A stretch of 64,000 bases of DNA from Cherax quadricarinatus. Its lineage: Eukaryota > Arthropoda > Malacostraca > Decapoda > Parastacidae. Of the stretch, positions 1 to 11,673 are shown piece after piece. The DNA is taken from assembly GCF_038502225.1 (NCBI RefSeq), contig NC_091325.1, positions 29,836,966 to 29,900,965 of the forward strand. Direction: 5' to 3'. The translations under genes and the position numbers were made by a program. The notes under the pieces are model-generated. The model did not search any database. It was not told where the DNA came from and saw nothing but the letters and a program-made list of their open reading frames with translations. How positions within the stretch are numbered: position 1 is the first letter of the stretch; every line of letters starts with the position of its first letter.

Positions 1-2440
1 TGTAATATGGTGACCAAAACTCTGCAGCATAATCTAAATGAGGTCTCACCAAGGATATATAGAGTTGAAGAACAACCTGGGGACTCCAATTATTTATGCT
101 TCTTGATATGAAGCCTAGGATTCTGTTAGCTTTATTGCAAGCACTTATGCACTGTCGTCTTGGTTTCAGATTACTCCTAACCAGAACTCCTAAATCTTTC
201 TCGCAATCCGTAATATTAAGTACGATCTACATTATTTAGTTTATATGTGGCATGGTTATTTTCCTGTCCAACATTTAGAACTTTGCATTTGTCTATATTA
301 AACTGCATCTGCCACTTCTCCGACCACTGCATCAGTCTATTCAAATGTTCCTGGAGTGCTCTAACGTCCTCGTCAGAATGAATTCGACGGCCTATTTTGG
401 TGTCATCAGCAAATTTGCTTATGTGGCTATTTATGCCCTCATCAAAGTCGTTTATGTAGATTGTGAACAACAGGGGGCCCAACACTGACCCCTGTGGAAC
501 ACCGCTCGTGATGCTTCTCCACTCTGATTTCTCCCCATTTATGCAAACTCTCTGCTGCCAATTTGTCAGCCATGCCTCTATCCCGGAAAAAACTTCTCCT
601 CCTATTCCATGTGCCTTAATTTTCCTCAATAGTCTCTAATGTGAGACCCTGTCAAAAGCCTTACTGAAGTCCATATACACATTACCATAATCTACCTCCT
701 CAAATACCTTAGTGAAAAAAGTTAGTAAATTCGTACGGCAGTAACACCCGTTTGTAAAACCATGCTGAGATGTATTGATTAATTTGTGCTTTTCAAGGTG
801 GCTATGAACTGCCTCGGCAGTTACTGATTCCATAAATTTTCCCACTATGGAGGTTAGGCGTATTGGTCTATAGTTTGAAGCTAAGGACCTGTCACCTGCT
901 TTGAAAATAGGTATCACATTTGCCATTTTCCACTTATTTGGCACCATGCCAATCTCTAGTGATATATTGAAAAGATTAGCCAGAGATTTGCTAAGCTCCT
1001 CTTTACATTCCTTTAGAACCCTTGCATACAGTTCACAGGGCCTGGGGATTTGTTAGGTTTTAATTTATCAATTTGCCTAAAGACCATGTCACTTGTGACC
1101 CTAATCGTGCATAGTTTATTATCATCCTGTTCTACATAATTTATTATTTCTGGAATATCAATGAAGTTGGCAGAATTACCGGTAATTCTACCAACTTTAT
1201 TACATTCTGGAATATCGCTAGAATCTTCCTGTGTAAAAACTGAGAGGAAGTATGTGTTAAAATTTCTACACATTTCCTTATCACTGTCCATGAGCTGACC
1301 TGAGTAACTTTTGAGTGGGCCTATCTTATCCCTGATCTTACTTCTGTATACCTGAAAGAATCCTTTGGGTTAGTCTTCGATTCTCTTGCAACTTTAACCT
1401 CATAATCTCTTTTTTTGCTTTTCTTATTCCCTGTTTTTTTTATTTCCCTCTTTAAATGAATATATTGATTTCTTAATTGCACCTCTTCTCTTTTAATTTG
1501 CCTATATATGCCTCTCTTTTAACCAATGAGATGTTTTAATCTATTGTTCATCCATTTAGGATGATTTTTGCTTGATCTGATTTCCCTATTTGGAACATAA
1601 GTTGTCTGAGCAGCTAGAACTATGCACTGGAAAACGTCATATTGGCAATCATCACCACCTACCTGACCCATAGTCAGGTCATTCCAGTTCAGCCCACCCA
1701 AGTAAATTTTCAGTCCTATGAAATCAGCCAAGCAGAAGTCAGGGACAGAGACTTGATTGCCATTATTAGGGGAATTCCATGATGTATTAAAACTTAGTAA
1801 TTTGTGATCACTTTCCCCAAGCTCATCAAGAACCAAATCAAGCAGATTATTTCCTCTAGTTGGCTTTGTCACAAACTGTTTTAAAAAACAATCCTGAATT
1901 GTATCATAAAAGCCACTTGACTATAAATTTCCAGTCAAATTGCTCCAGTCAATCCGTCTATAGTTGAAATCTCCCATAGAAGTTTACTGCACTCCCTATC
2001 AAGATTTGGGGCACTGTAAATCACACTCAAAATTAGTTTTTCACTGCCCTCAAGAAGCTGTAGCCAAACAGATTCAGAGGCTGATGCTTCTAATTTTATA
2101 TCTTGTCTAACACAACAATTTAAATTGTCTCTGACGTACATCGCTATTCCACCAACCTTCCTGTTGACCCTGTCAGTGTGGAATAATTTATAGTCTTGTA
2201 TGTGACATTCAGAAGGAATCTCTCTATCTTTCAGATTGAGCCCGGTCTCTGTTATAGCAATGATATCTATATTTCTTGCACTTGCAATTAATCTTAGCTC
2301 ATCCATCTTATTTCTTACACTCCTGCTATTAGTATAATAGATCCTAAGGGAGCTAGTCCCTTGCTGCCCTCTGCTGTCTCCTTTTGTTTGCTGACCTGAT
2401 CTATTGTCTTTATTTATAAGTTCATGATGAGTGTCTATTA
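1..2440 (-). pseudogene. LINE-A copy 1 ORF2 (endonuclease-reverse transcriptase), decayed and truncated by window edge
   Basis: The endonuclease (about 1519-2440) shows YYTNSRSVRNKMDEL, then AITETGLNLKDREIP and VGGIAMYVRDNL, the usual apurinic-type (EEP) endonuclease blocks. The reverse transcriptase follows as fragments at 1013-1291, 636-947 and 216-629. These carry [43 protein letters not shown] and the catalytic block FADDTK. Stops and frameshifts separate the fragments. In the intact family the protein nicks target DNA and copies the LINE RNA in place. The C-terminal end lies outside the window. Confidence 0.85.
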
Positions 2441-2512
2441 TACGTTTTCTGTTTTCAACCCTAGTGTTGCATCCTGACTGTTTCCGACACACACCCATAC
2501 CTCTATCTTCTA

Positions 2513-4693
2513 TCAGTTTAAAATCCTAGGCATTTCAGCAATGGCCCTCTCAATTGAGTTTGCAAGAGCTACCACCCCTGCCCCAGAAAGATGTACCCCA
2601 TCCCTTGCATACATATCAAGTTTGCCATAAAAGTTGTCCCAGTTGTCAATGAATGGGATTGCAAGTTCATTGCAGTATCTCTCTAGCCAGCAATTTACAC
2701 CAATTGCCCTAGACAACCATTCATTGCCCACTCCCCTTCTAGGCAAGATGCTACATATGATTGGGACCCCTCCCTTAGGCTTAATTAAATCTATAGCTGA
2801 CCTGTACTTATCTAGCAGCTCTTCTCTCCTACCCTTCCCAATATCATTTCCACCAGCACTGAGATAATAAGCTTGTTCCCATTACTTGACATGATATTAT
2901 CCAACCTGTTGACTATGCCACTAACACCAGCTCCTGGGAAGCACACTCTATCTCTTACCTTCTTATTCCTATTACAGAAAGCACGGTCCATATATGTTAC
3001 CTGTGAGTCACCAACCACAAGAATGCACTTACCTCTATTTGCAAATTCAAATTCAAATTCAAAGTTTATACTCTATAAGGATTACAATGCTGAGTTTACA
3101 GAATTTGGTTATTGTGTGGTTTGCATATAGTAAAATAATAATTACAGAGTGTACCACTAGAACACCTAGCATGGCTAGGCATTTCGGGCAGACTTAGTTT
3201 AATTCTTAATTTTAAAATATTACAATTTATGAGGTAAGTTGGTATTATGGCTAAGTGACTAAAAACTAGTTTGTGAGTTTAGCAATGTGAATGCTTTTGT
3301 TTTGGCATAGTACATAGTTTAAGTATTGAAGTATCACAGGCCAACTTATGACTAGTTTGGATTCATTATTTTAAGATTGAGATTAATATTTCTGTTTATG
3401 GTCAAATGGGTGAGTGAGTGTAAGTGGGAACCACCAGGTCGTATTCGTGTTGTTAGTTGACGGGGTGTATCAGGGAGATAAGATGTTTTCTAAGGTAGTT
3501 TTGAAGGTGATGAATGTGTCTGCAGTTCTAGAGTTTTCAGGTAGGGTGTTCCAGATTTTAAGGCCTTTGACATACATTGAATTTTTGTAAAGGTTTAGTC
3601 GGACACAGGAAATGTCATGGAGATGTTTGTGTCTGGTGTTATGCCTGTGGGTTCTGTCACAACTATAAGAAAGCGTTTTAGGTCAAGGTTAATATTGGAA
3701 TTTAAGGTCCTGTAGATGTAGATTGCACAGTAGTAAGTGTGGATGTACTGAACAGGGAGTAAGTTTAGATCTATGAAGAGTGGGGGGTGTGTTGCCAGGG
3801 ATGGGATTTAGTGATTATTCTTATTGCGGCTTTTTGTAGGGTTATTATTGGCTTTAGATGTGTTGCTGCAGTTGATCCCCAAGCACAAATAGCATAGGTG
3901 AGGTATGGATAAATAAGTGAGTGGTATAGTGTGAGAAGGGCATTTTGCGGCACGTAGTATCGTATCTTGGAGAGGATCCCAACCGTTTTGGATACTTTTT
4001 TGGTTATGTGTTGGATATGGGTGCTGAAATTCAGGTTGTTGTCAAGGTTTAGGCCTAGGAATTTGCCCTCATTATGTCTGGTAATTAGAGTGTTGTCGAT
4101 CTTAATGTTAATTTGCGCAACTCCTGCTCTGCTACCAAACATAATATAGTAGGTTTTGTCAGCGTTAAGCGTAAGTTTACTGGCTGTCATCCAAGTCGAT
4201 ATTTTGATCAGCTCGTCGTTAACAATGGCGTTGAGGGTGGCAAGATTAGGGTGAGAGATGACATAAGTCGTGTCGTCAGCAAAGAGAATGGGTTTCGCTT
4301 GTTGGGAAGTAGTACCTTTACCTTCACTAGCCACTGAATTACACTCATCCTGAAGAACAGAGAAGCGATTTCCTACCTTTAAATCTTCTCTCTTAACTTT
4401 CCTTATTTTGATGCTCTCTCTATTACTGGGAACCACTTGCCACTTGTAGCAAGTGCTAGGCTGCACCTCACTGCTGGTAGCCGTTGCTACCTTCCCACAA
4501 ACAGCTTCCTCGCAGCGAGAGACAGACTGCACCTCGCTGCTGGTAGCATCATTCCCCTCCACCATTCCAGCCACCTCACACTCGCTCCCAACCCCACTGA
4601 GATGAACCTTCAGCCTCCTAATTACCTCCTGGAGATGCAAGACTTCCTCCTTCAACTCTCCAACTTTAATTTTTAAAACACTGCAAAAGCAAG
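2513..4693 (-). pseudogene. LINE-A copy 1 ORF1, SGNH-esterase type, split by a LINE insertion
   Basis: The N-terminal part (about 4298-4693) encodes a leucine-rich heptad region like the other copies and then a basic stretch ending in VGNRFSVLQDE. The C-terminal part (2513-3040) resumes with ANRGK and GDSQ, the nucleophile block of SGNH hydrolases. It ends with the block V histidine region, DGVHLSGAG. CR1 ORF1 proteins of this type are thought to bind LINE RNA and to have esterase activity. The middle is replaced by an inserted LINE at 3041-4297, and the C-terminal half also contains frameshifts around 2750-2820. Compared with the intact 289-residue copy at 10744-11613, all main blocks are recognisable. 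It is certainly a dead copy. Confidence 0.8.
3041..4297 (-). mobile_element. 5'-truncated LINE-C (L2/CR1-like) inserted inside LINE-A ORF1
   Basis: The inserted element begins (on the minus strand) near PILFADDTTYVIS, the catalytic block of its reverse transcriptase. It continues through FLGLNLDNNLNFSTHI and LIYPYLTYAICAWGS, the typical thumb and C-terminal region of L2/CR1-type LINEs. A frameshift occurs near 3775. The element ends at 3041-3064 in a short (GAATTT)n microsatellite tail, as many such LINEs do. The ORF1 sequence before and after it joins sensibly (GTTSQQA to ANRGK), which fixes the limits to within a few bases. A short GCAAA-like duplication may be the target-site duplication. 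The subfamily is not certain. Confidence 0.75.
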
Positions 4694-4789
4694 CCATGGC
4701 TTTGTAACTCCCCACACTAATCCCCAAAGCAGCTCAGGACCTGTACCTCATGTGACGACTGACCACTGACCACTGACCACTGACGTGAC

Positions 4790-7482
4790 GAGGAAATTGG
4801 AGGCATGGACGAGTTTGAAGAAAAGGAATACATAATAGGTACACTTCAGCCTGGGGAGCACAAGGTGGTCATTGAAGTGATGTATAATCCACCACGAAAC
4901 TGCAGGAGGCCAAGAGAGGAATATGAAGAGAGCAACAGAGCAATGGTGTACACACTGGCTGAGGTGGCAAGAAGAGTTCACTCGAGCAGAGCAAAGTTAC
5001 TTGTTATGGGTGATTTCATCAACAGGGAGATCGATTGGGAAAACCTGGAGTCACACGGACGTCCAGAAACATGGAGAGGCAAGATGATCGAAGTGGTACT
5101 GGAAAATCTCATGTATCAACATGTTAAGGACACTACCAGAGAGAGAGAGGAGGATGAACCAGCAACACTGGACCTTGTGTTCTCCCTGAGCAGTTCAGAC
5201 ATTGAGAGGCCCCTAGGAGCTAGGGACCACGTGGTTCTGTGCTTTGAATACATAGTAGAGTTAGAAGTGGAGAGCATAACAGGAGCTGAATGGGAAAAGC
5301 CAGACAATAAAAGGTGGGACTACATAGGTTCGAGGAACTTCCTGCAGGAGGTTCAGTGGGACAGAGAACTGACAGGAAAGTCAGTAAACGAAATGATGGA
5401 ATTCATTAGAACAAAATGCAAGGAGGCAGAGGTAACGTTAGTTCCCAAAGGCAACAGAAATAATGGGAAGACCAGAACGAGCCCCTGGTTTACCCGAAGG
5501 TGTAAGGAGGCAAAAACTAAGTGCACTTGAGAATGGGAAGAGTACAGAAGGCAAAGAATGCAGGAAAATAAGGAGATTAGTTGAAGAGCCAGGAACGACT
5601 ATGCACAGGTAAGGAGGGAGGCCCAGCGACAGTATGAAATTAACATAGCATCGAAAGTCAAGTATGACCCGAAACTGCTGTATAGCCACATGAAGAGGAA
5701 GACAACAGTCAAAGACTAGGTGATGATCATGCTGAAGACAGAAGGTGGGGAACTCACAAGAAACGATCACGAAGCATGTGAGGAGCTCAACAGGAGATTT
5801 AAGGAAGTATATAGAGAAGAGACAGGAAGGGCTCTGGGAAGACAGCACAGAGGGGAACATCAACAGGGAATATACCAACAAGCGAATATACCAACTTGAT
5901 ATATCAAGCAAACTTGATACCTCAAAGGTGAAGGGACCAGACATCTTCCCGTGGGTCCTTAGAGAAGGAGCAGAGTTTCTGTGTGTGCCACTAACCACAG
6001 TCTTCAATACATCCCTTGAAACTGGGCAACTACTTGAGGTATGGAAGATGGCAAACGTAGTCCCCATTTTTAAGAAAGGAGAGAAAAACGAGGCATTAAA
6101 CTACAGACCAGTGTCTCTGACATGTATAGTATGCAAAGTCATGGAGAAAATTATCAGGAGAAGAGTGGTGGAGCACCTGGAACAGAACAAGATTATTAGT
6201 GACAACCAGCATGGATTCAAGGAAGGCAAATCCTGCATCACAAACCTTCTGGAATTTTATGACAATGTAACAGAAGTAAGACACGAGAGAGAGGGGTGAA
6301 TTGATTGCATTTTCCTGGGCTGCAGGAAGGCCTTCGACACAGTTCCTCACAAGAGATTAGTGCAGAAGCTAGAAGATCAGGTGTGTAGAACAGAAAAGAG
6401 CACTACAGTGGATCAGAGAATACCTGACAGGGAGGCAACAAAGAGTCATGGTAGGTGAAGAGGTATCACAGTGAGCGCCTGTGGTGAGCAGGGTCCCAAA
6501 GGTGTCAGTCCAAGGACTAGTTCTATTTTTGATATATGTGAATGACATGATGGAAGGGATAGACTCTGGAGTGTCCCTGTTCGCATATGATGTGAAGTTA
6601 ATAAGAAGAATTAAATCAGATGAGGATCAGGAAGGACTACAAAGAGACCTGGACAGGCTGGACACGTGGTCCAGCAACTGGCTCCTTGAACTCAACCCTG
6701 CCAAATGCAAAGTCATGAAGATTGGGGAAGGACAAAGAAGACCGCCGACAGAGTATAGGCTAGGTGGACAAAGACTGCAAACCTCACTCAAGGAGAAAGA
6801 TCTTTAGGTGACCATAACACCGAGCACGTCTCCGGAGGCATACATCAACCAGGTAACTGCTGCAGTATATGGGCGCGTAGCAAAACTGAGAATAGCATTC
6901 CAATACCTTAATAAGGAAACGTTCAAAACACTGTACACTCTGTACGTTATGCCCATACTGGACTATGCAGCACCAGTTTGGAACCCACACCTGATCAAGT
7001 GCGTCAAGAAGTTAGCGAAGCTACAAAGGTTTGCAAATTCGTTAGTTCCGGTGCTCAGGGGAATGTCCTACGATGAAAGGTTGAGTGAAATCGGACTGAT
7101 GACACTGGGGACAGGAGGGTCATGGGAGACATGATAACGACATAAAAATACTGCATGGAATAGATAAGGTGGACACAGACACGATGTTCCTTAGAGGATA
7201 CACAGAAACAATGGGTCACAATTGGAAGCTGAAGACTCAGACGAGTCACAGGGATGTTAGGAAGTATTTCTTCAGTCATAGAGTCGTCAGGGATTGGAAT
7301 AGCCTAGCATGTGATGAAGTGGAGGCAGGAACCATATACAGCTTTAAGACGAGGTATGACAAAGCTTAGAAAAGGGAGAGAAAGGGGACCTAGTAGCGAT
7401 CAGTGAAGAGGGAGGGAAACGAGCTGAGTCTCGACCCCTGCAACCACAATTAGGTGAGTACAATTAGGTGTGTACATACACA
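4790..7482 (+). mobile_element. LINE-B copy 1 (CR1/L2-like non-LTR retrotransposon), 5'-truncated
   Basis: This plus-strand LINE starts inside the endonuclease (GTLQPGEHKVVIEVMYNPP from about 4840). It continues through LVMGDF and LDLVFSLSSSD to a reverse transcriptase (5745-6810) and a C-terminal domain (6808-7369). Frameshifts and stops separate the pieces, for example at 5528, 6298 and 6805. The catalytic block reads FAYDVK where the sister copy at 32100 has FADDMK, so the first aspartate is lost. The tail at 7440-7482 ends CTGCAACCACAATTAGGTGAG with a partial repeat. The same tail appears at 33256-33285, marking the true 3' end of the family. Confidence 0.85.
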
Positions 7483-8206
7483 GCAAGACTGGACCTTGTG
7501 TAGAGGTAGAGCTATAAGTGGAGAGGGTAACAGGAGTAGAAAGGGAAAAGCCAAACTTTAAAAGGGGGACTACATAGGAATGAGAACCTTCCTGCAGGAG
7601 GTTCAGTGGGAAAGAGAGTTGGAAGGAAAGCCAGTAATGGAAATGATGGACTACGTAACAACAAAATGCAAGAAGGCAGTGGAAAAGTTTGTTCCCAAGG
7701 GTAACAGAAATAATGGGAAGAAGTGAACGAGCCTTTGGTTTCCCCGAAGGTGTAAGGAGGCAAAAACTAAGTGTGCTAGAGAATGGAGCAAGTACTGAAG
7801 GTAAAGAACTCAGGAAAATAAAGAGATTAGTCGACAAGGAGGGAGGCCCAGCGGCAGTACAAAAAGGACATAGCATCAAAAGTCAAGTCTGACCCGAAAC
7901 TGCTTTACAGTCATATCAGGAGGAAGACAAGAAATGACCAAGAAGTATGTGAAGAGCTCAAAATGAGATTTCAGGAAGTATTTATAGTGGAGGGTGAAGG
8001 GACACTGGGAAAACAAAACAGTGGGGTATTTCATCCAACAAGTGTTGGATGAAATACACACAACTTAGGAGGAGAAGAAGCTCCTAAGTGGCCTTGATAC
8101 CTTAAAGGCTGTGTGACCGGACAATATCTCTCTGTGGGTCCCTAGAAAGGAAGCAGAGAAGGGCAAAGAAGACCACAGACAGAGTATAGGCTAGGAGGCC
8201 AAAGAC
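7483..8206 (+). mobile_element. LINE-B copy 2, left part
   Basis: This 5'-truncated LINE-B begins abruptly at AAGACTGGACCTTGTGT, directly after the tail of copy 1. It contains the endonuclease C-terminus and the linker before the reverse transcriptase (7540-8060). An internal deletion near 8150 joins the start of the reverse transcriptase to the GQRRPQTEYRLGGQR region. The copy is then cut at 8206 by LINE-A copy 2 and resumes at 11674. It is non-coding. Confidence 0.75.
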
Positions 8207-8439
8207 ATAAGAACATAAGAAAGAAGGAACACTGCAACAGGCCTACTGACCCATGCAGAGCAAGGGTCAGTAGACCATGTTTCCCCCAGATTAGCCAAAT
8301 GACACACCCAGTCTGGTCACCTCCACTCAAGGAAGGAGCATGGCACAAGACCCAGCAGCACAAGCTAGTCAGGCCCAACTCACACCCACCCACACTCACT
8401 CATGTATTTATCTAACCTATTTTTAAAGCTACACAAAGT

Positions 8440-10560
8440 TTAAGCCTCAATAACTGCACTCGGGAGTTTGTTCCACTCATCCACAACTCTATTACCAAAC
8501 CAGTGCTTTCCTATATCCTTCATGAATCTGAATTTTTCCAACTTGAAACCATTACTGCGAGTCCTGTCTTGGCTGGAAATTTTCAGCACGCTATTTACAT
8601 CCCCTTTATTTATTCCTGTTTTCCATTTATACACCTCGACCATATCCCCCCTAATTCTACACCTTTCGAGAGAGTGCAGATTCAGGGCCCTCAGTTTATC
8701 TGCCACTTCTCCGACCATTGCGTCAGTCTATTGAAATCATCCTGGAGTGCTCTCGAGTCCTCATTAGAATGAATTTGATGGCCTACTTTGGTGTCATCAG
8801 CAAATTTGCATATGTCGCTATTTATTCCCTCATCTATGTCGTTTATGAAAATTGTGAACAAGAACGGGCCCAACACTGACCACTAAGGAACACCGCTTGT
8901 GACGTGCCCCCATTCTGATTTCTCCCCATTTATGCAAACTCTCTGCTGCCTATTTGTCAGCCATGCCTCTACCCAGGAAAAAATTCCTCCTCCTATTCCG
9001 TGTGCCTTAAATTTCCTCAATAGGCTCTGATGTGGAACTCTATCGAAATCCTTATTGAAGTCCATATACATAATATCATATTCATTACCATGAACTACCT
9101 CCTCAAACACCTTAGTGAAAAATGTTAGTAAATTCGTAAGACAAGAACGCCCCTTTGTAAAACCGTGTTGAGATTCATTCATCAATCTGTGCCTATCAAG
9201 ATAACTACGATTTGCTTCGGCAATTATTGATTCCATAAATTTTCCCACTATGGAGGTAAGGTTTATTGGTCTATAGTTCGAAGCCATGGACCTGTCACCT
9301 GCCTTGTAAATAGGTATTACATTTGCCATTTTCCACTTATCAGGCGCTATGCCAGTTTGTAGTGATATGTTAAAAAGATTAGCCAAATGTATGCTAAGTT
9401 CCTCTTTACAATCCTTTAACACCCTTGCAAACAGTTCATCAGGGCCTGAGGATTTGCTAGGTTTTAATTTCTCTATTTGTCTGAGGACCATGTCACTAGT
9501 TACCGCAATCGTGCATAGTTTATTATCGTCCTGTTCTACATAATCTATTATTTCAGGAATATCGCTAGTATTTTCCTGGGTGAAAACTGAGAGGAAGTAG
9601 GTATTGAGAATTTCAGACATCGTTATCACTGTCAGTGATCTGACCAGCGTTACTCTTAAGTGGGCCAATCTTGTCCCTAATCTTACTTCTGTATACCTGA
9701 AAGAACCCTTCTGGGTTAGTCATGATCCCTTTTTGCTTTTCATATTACTTTCTTTATTCCTCTCTTTAACTGAATATATTGATTTCTTAACTGCCCATCC
9801 CCTCTTTTGATACTCCTATATATACCTCTCTTTTGACCAATGAGATGTTTCAATGTATTGTTCATCCATTTGGGATTTGATTTGATTGCAGTTATCTGGG
9901 TGATTCCATGATATATTGAAACTTAGTGATTTGTGATCACTTTTCCCAAGCTCATCATTAACCTCAAGATTATTAATTAAATGACTCATTGTTGGCAAGA
10001 ACCAAGTCAAGCAGATTGTTTCCTCTAGTTGGTTCTGTCACAACCTGTTCTAAAAAAGCAATCCTGAACCGTATCAAGAAAGTCACTAGACTCAAGATTT
10101 CCTGTCATATTGTTACAATCAATTTGTCTAAAGTTAAAATCTCCCATTATTACAACATTTTCATATCTAGATGCCTTATGAATTCCGTCCCATAACAGCT
10201 TACTGCACTCGCTATCAAGGTTTGGGGGCCTATAAATCACACCCAAAATTAATTTATCTCGACCTTCAAGAAACTGTAGCCAAACAGATTCTGTGTTCGA
10301 TATTTCTAATCTTATATCATGTCTATGGCAACAATTTAAATTTTCTCTGAATACTTCGCCACTCCACCACCCTTCCTGTTGACCCTATCAGTGTGGAATA
10401 GTTTATAACCCTGTATGCTGCATTCAAATGGCATTTCTTTTAGGTTGAACCAGGTCTTTGTCATACCAATAATACCTATATTACCTACACTTGCAAGTAA
10501 TCTTAGCTCATCTATCTTAATTCTTAGACTTTTACTATTTGTATAGTAAACCTTAAGGGG
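8440..10560 (-). pseudogene. LINE-A copy 2 ORF2 (endonuclease-reverse transcriptase), broken
   Basis: Endonuclease remnants lie at about 9816-10560, with GVIYRPPNLDSECSKLL and IMGDFNFRQIDCNN. The reverse transcriptase core is at 8883-9668: SPGPDELFARVLKD-like sequence, then NYRPINLTSIVGKFMES, QHGFTKGRSCLTNLL and the palm segment YMDFNKDFDRVPH. The catalytic part FADDTKVG is in a separate frame at 8691-8876, and the C-terminal domain is at 8440-8718 (SLERCRIRGDMVEVYKW). Single-base shifts and stops separate these parts, so no full enzyme can be made. Confidence 0.85.
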
Positions 10561-10743
10561 CTAGTCATTCGTTGCCCTCTGCTATCTCTGTTTGTTGATC
10601 AATTGATTTGCCATCACTAGCAACTTTATATTGAATATTGTCTTTTAAACATATCCCTGAGGTATCCCGGTAATAACTGCTGTTTTTATACCTAATACTG
10701 GAGCCTGATTGTTTCCCACAAGCACTCACACCTCTATAATCTA

Positions 10744-11613
10744 TCAGTTTAAATTCCTAGACAAGTCATCAATTACCCTCTCAATCGAATTGGCTAATGC
10801 AACCACTCCATCCCCAGAGAGATGAACCCGATCCCTTGCATACATATCACGTTTGCCAAAGAATAGGTCCTCGTTATCAATGAATTTGATTTTAAGTTCC
10901 TTGCAGTACCTGTCTAGCCAGCAATTTAAATCAATTGCCCTAGACATCCATTTATTGCCCACTGCCATTCTAGGCAAGATGCTACATATGACTGGGATCC
11001 CTCCCTTCGACCTAACTACTTCTATGGCTGACCTATACTTATCCAGCAGCTCCTGTCTCCTGCCCTTCCCAATGTCATTACCCACAGCACTAAGACAGAT
11101 AATGGGCTTGTTCCCATTACCTGACATAATATTATCCAACCTGCTGACTATGTCACCAACACCAGCTCCAGGAAGGCACACCCTCTGTCTCACCTTTCTG
11201 TCTCTGTTACAAAAAGCACGGTCCATATGTCTTACCTGAGAATCTCCTACACTTAGAATATTCTTACCTTGATTAGCATGGGAATCAGTTGTACCTTCAA
11301 CCTCACTAACCACTGAAGTACACCCGTCCTGGAGAACAGAGAATCGATTTCCTACCTTCACATCTTCTCTGTTAATCCTCCTTATCTTCCTTCTTCCTGA
11401 ACTGTGAACCACTTTCCATTTAAAGCGGCTGCCACTATCACTGCTAGTGACCATTTCCTCCTTACCAGCTAGATCCTTCTCACACTCACTCCCAAACTCA
11501 TCTATGTGAAGCTTCAGCCTCCTATTTTCCTCCTGAAGAAGTAGAACCTCCTTCTTCAACACTTTAACCTGAGATTCTAAAACACTACAACAAGCCATGG
11601 TGCTTGGTAACAC
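10744..11613 (-). CDS. LINE-A ORF1 protein, coiled coil plus SGNH esterase domain, intact 289 aa
   Basis: This is the only uninterrupted ORF1 of the LINE-A family here. Residues about 5-40 form a leucine-rich coiled coil (MACCSVLESQVKVLKKEV onward), likely for multimerisation. A basic region, RRKIRRINREDVKVGNRFSV, follows near residue 75. The C-terminal two thirds is an SGNH/GDSL-type hydrolase. It carries GDSQVRHMDR (block I, nucleophile serine), LPGAGVGDIV (block II glycine), SAVGNDIG (block III asparagine) and ARDRVHLSGDG (block V Asp-x-x-His). Known CR1 ORF1 esterases share this plan and may act on lipids or membranes, but their role in transposition is not settled. All catalytic positions look present. 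It belongs to the transposon, not the host. Confidence 0.85.
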   Translation of the reverse strand: MLPSTMACCSVLESQVKVLKKEVLLLQEENRRLKLHIDEFGSECEKDLAGKEEMVTSSDSGSRFKWKVVHSSGRRKIRRINREDVKVGNRFSVLQDGCTSVVSEVEGTTDSHANQGKNILSVGDSQVRHMDRAFCNRDRKVRQRVCLPGAGVGDIVSRLDNIMSGNGNKPIICLSAVGNDIGKGRRQELLDKYRSAIEVVRSKGGIPVICSILPRMAVGNKWMSRAIDLNCWLDRYCKELKIKFIDNEDLFFGKRDMYARDRVHLSGDGVVALANSIERVIDDLSRNLN

Positions 11614-11673
11614 CCCACGCTAACTCCCTGAGCTTAGGACAGGTATGACCGCAGGTGACCACTGACCTCAGCG

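Larger units (their letters stand above)
1..4784 (-). mobile_element. LINE-A copy 1 (CR1-like non-LTR retrotransposon), interrupted, 3' end outside window
   Basis: This is a minus-strand CR1-like LINE. Its 5' end lies near 4784, where a TCAGTGG motif repeats several times, and its 3' end runs off the left edge of the window. Reading from high to low coordinates, it shows a coiled-coil ORF1 start, an SGNH-esterase ORF1 end, an endonuclease and a reverse transcriptase. Bases 3041-4297 are a different LINE inserted in ORF1. Two other copies in the window (8207-11673 and 48603-52718) share the same order and a similar 5' end, which supports the boundary. All reading frames are broken, so this copy cannot be active. 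The CR1 assignment rests on the esterase-type ORF1, known from CR1-like LINEs, and on the TTCTTATG-type 3' repeat seen in the other copies. Confidence 0.85.
8207..11673 (-). mobile_element. LINE-A copy 2 (CR1-like), nearly full length, inserted in LINE-B copy 2
   Basis: This minus-strand copy has its 3' end at 8207, starting on the plus strand with ATAAGAACATAAGAAAGAAGG (an inverted TTCTTATG-type repeat). Its 5' end is at about 11673, where ACGCTGAGGTCAGTGG is shared with copy 3 at 48603. Flanking LINE-B sequence joins across it: GGCCAAAGAC on the left and CTGCAAACC on the right, as in uninterrupted LINE-B at 6770-6785. ORF1 is intact (10744-11613), but ORF2 is broken into several pieces, so mobility is unlikely. 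It also has small deletions in the endonuclease relative to copy 3. Confidence 0.9.

Noticed and set aside
3197..3770. Possible host exon between LINE-A and LINE-C coding parts
   Set aside because: After a frameshift near 3775 the sequence continues the LINE-C C-terminus (FIDLNLLPVQYIHTYYC), and then its 3' UTR, so no host exon is needed.
5438..6067. Minus-strand 209-residue frame (and similar ones at 30848-31453 and 7400-7879)
   Set aside because: They are antisense shadows of the LINE-B coding region.
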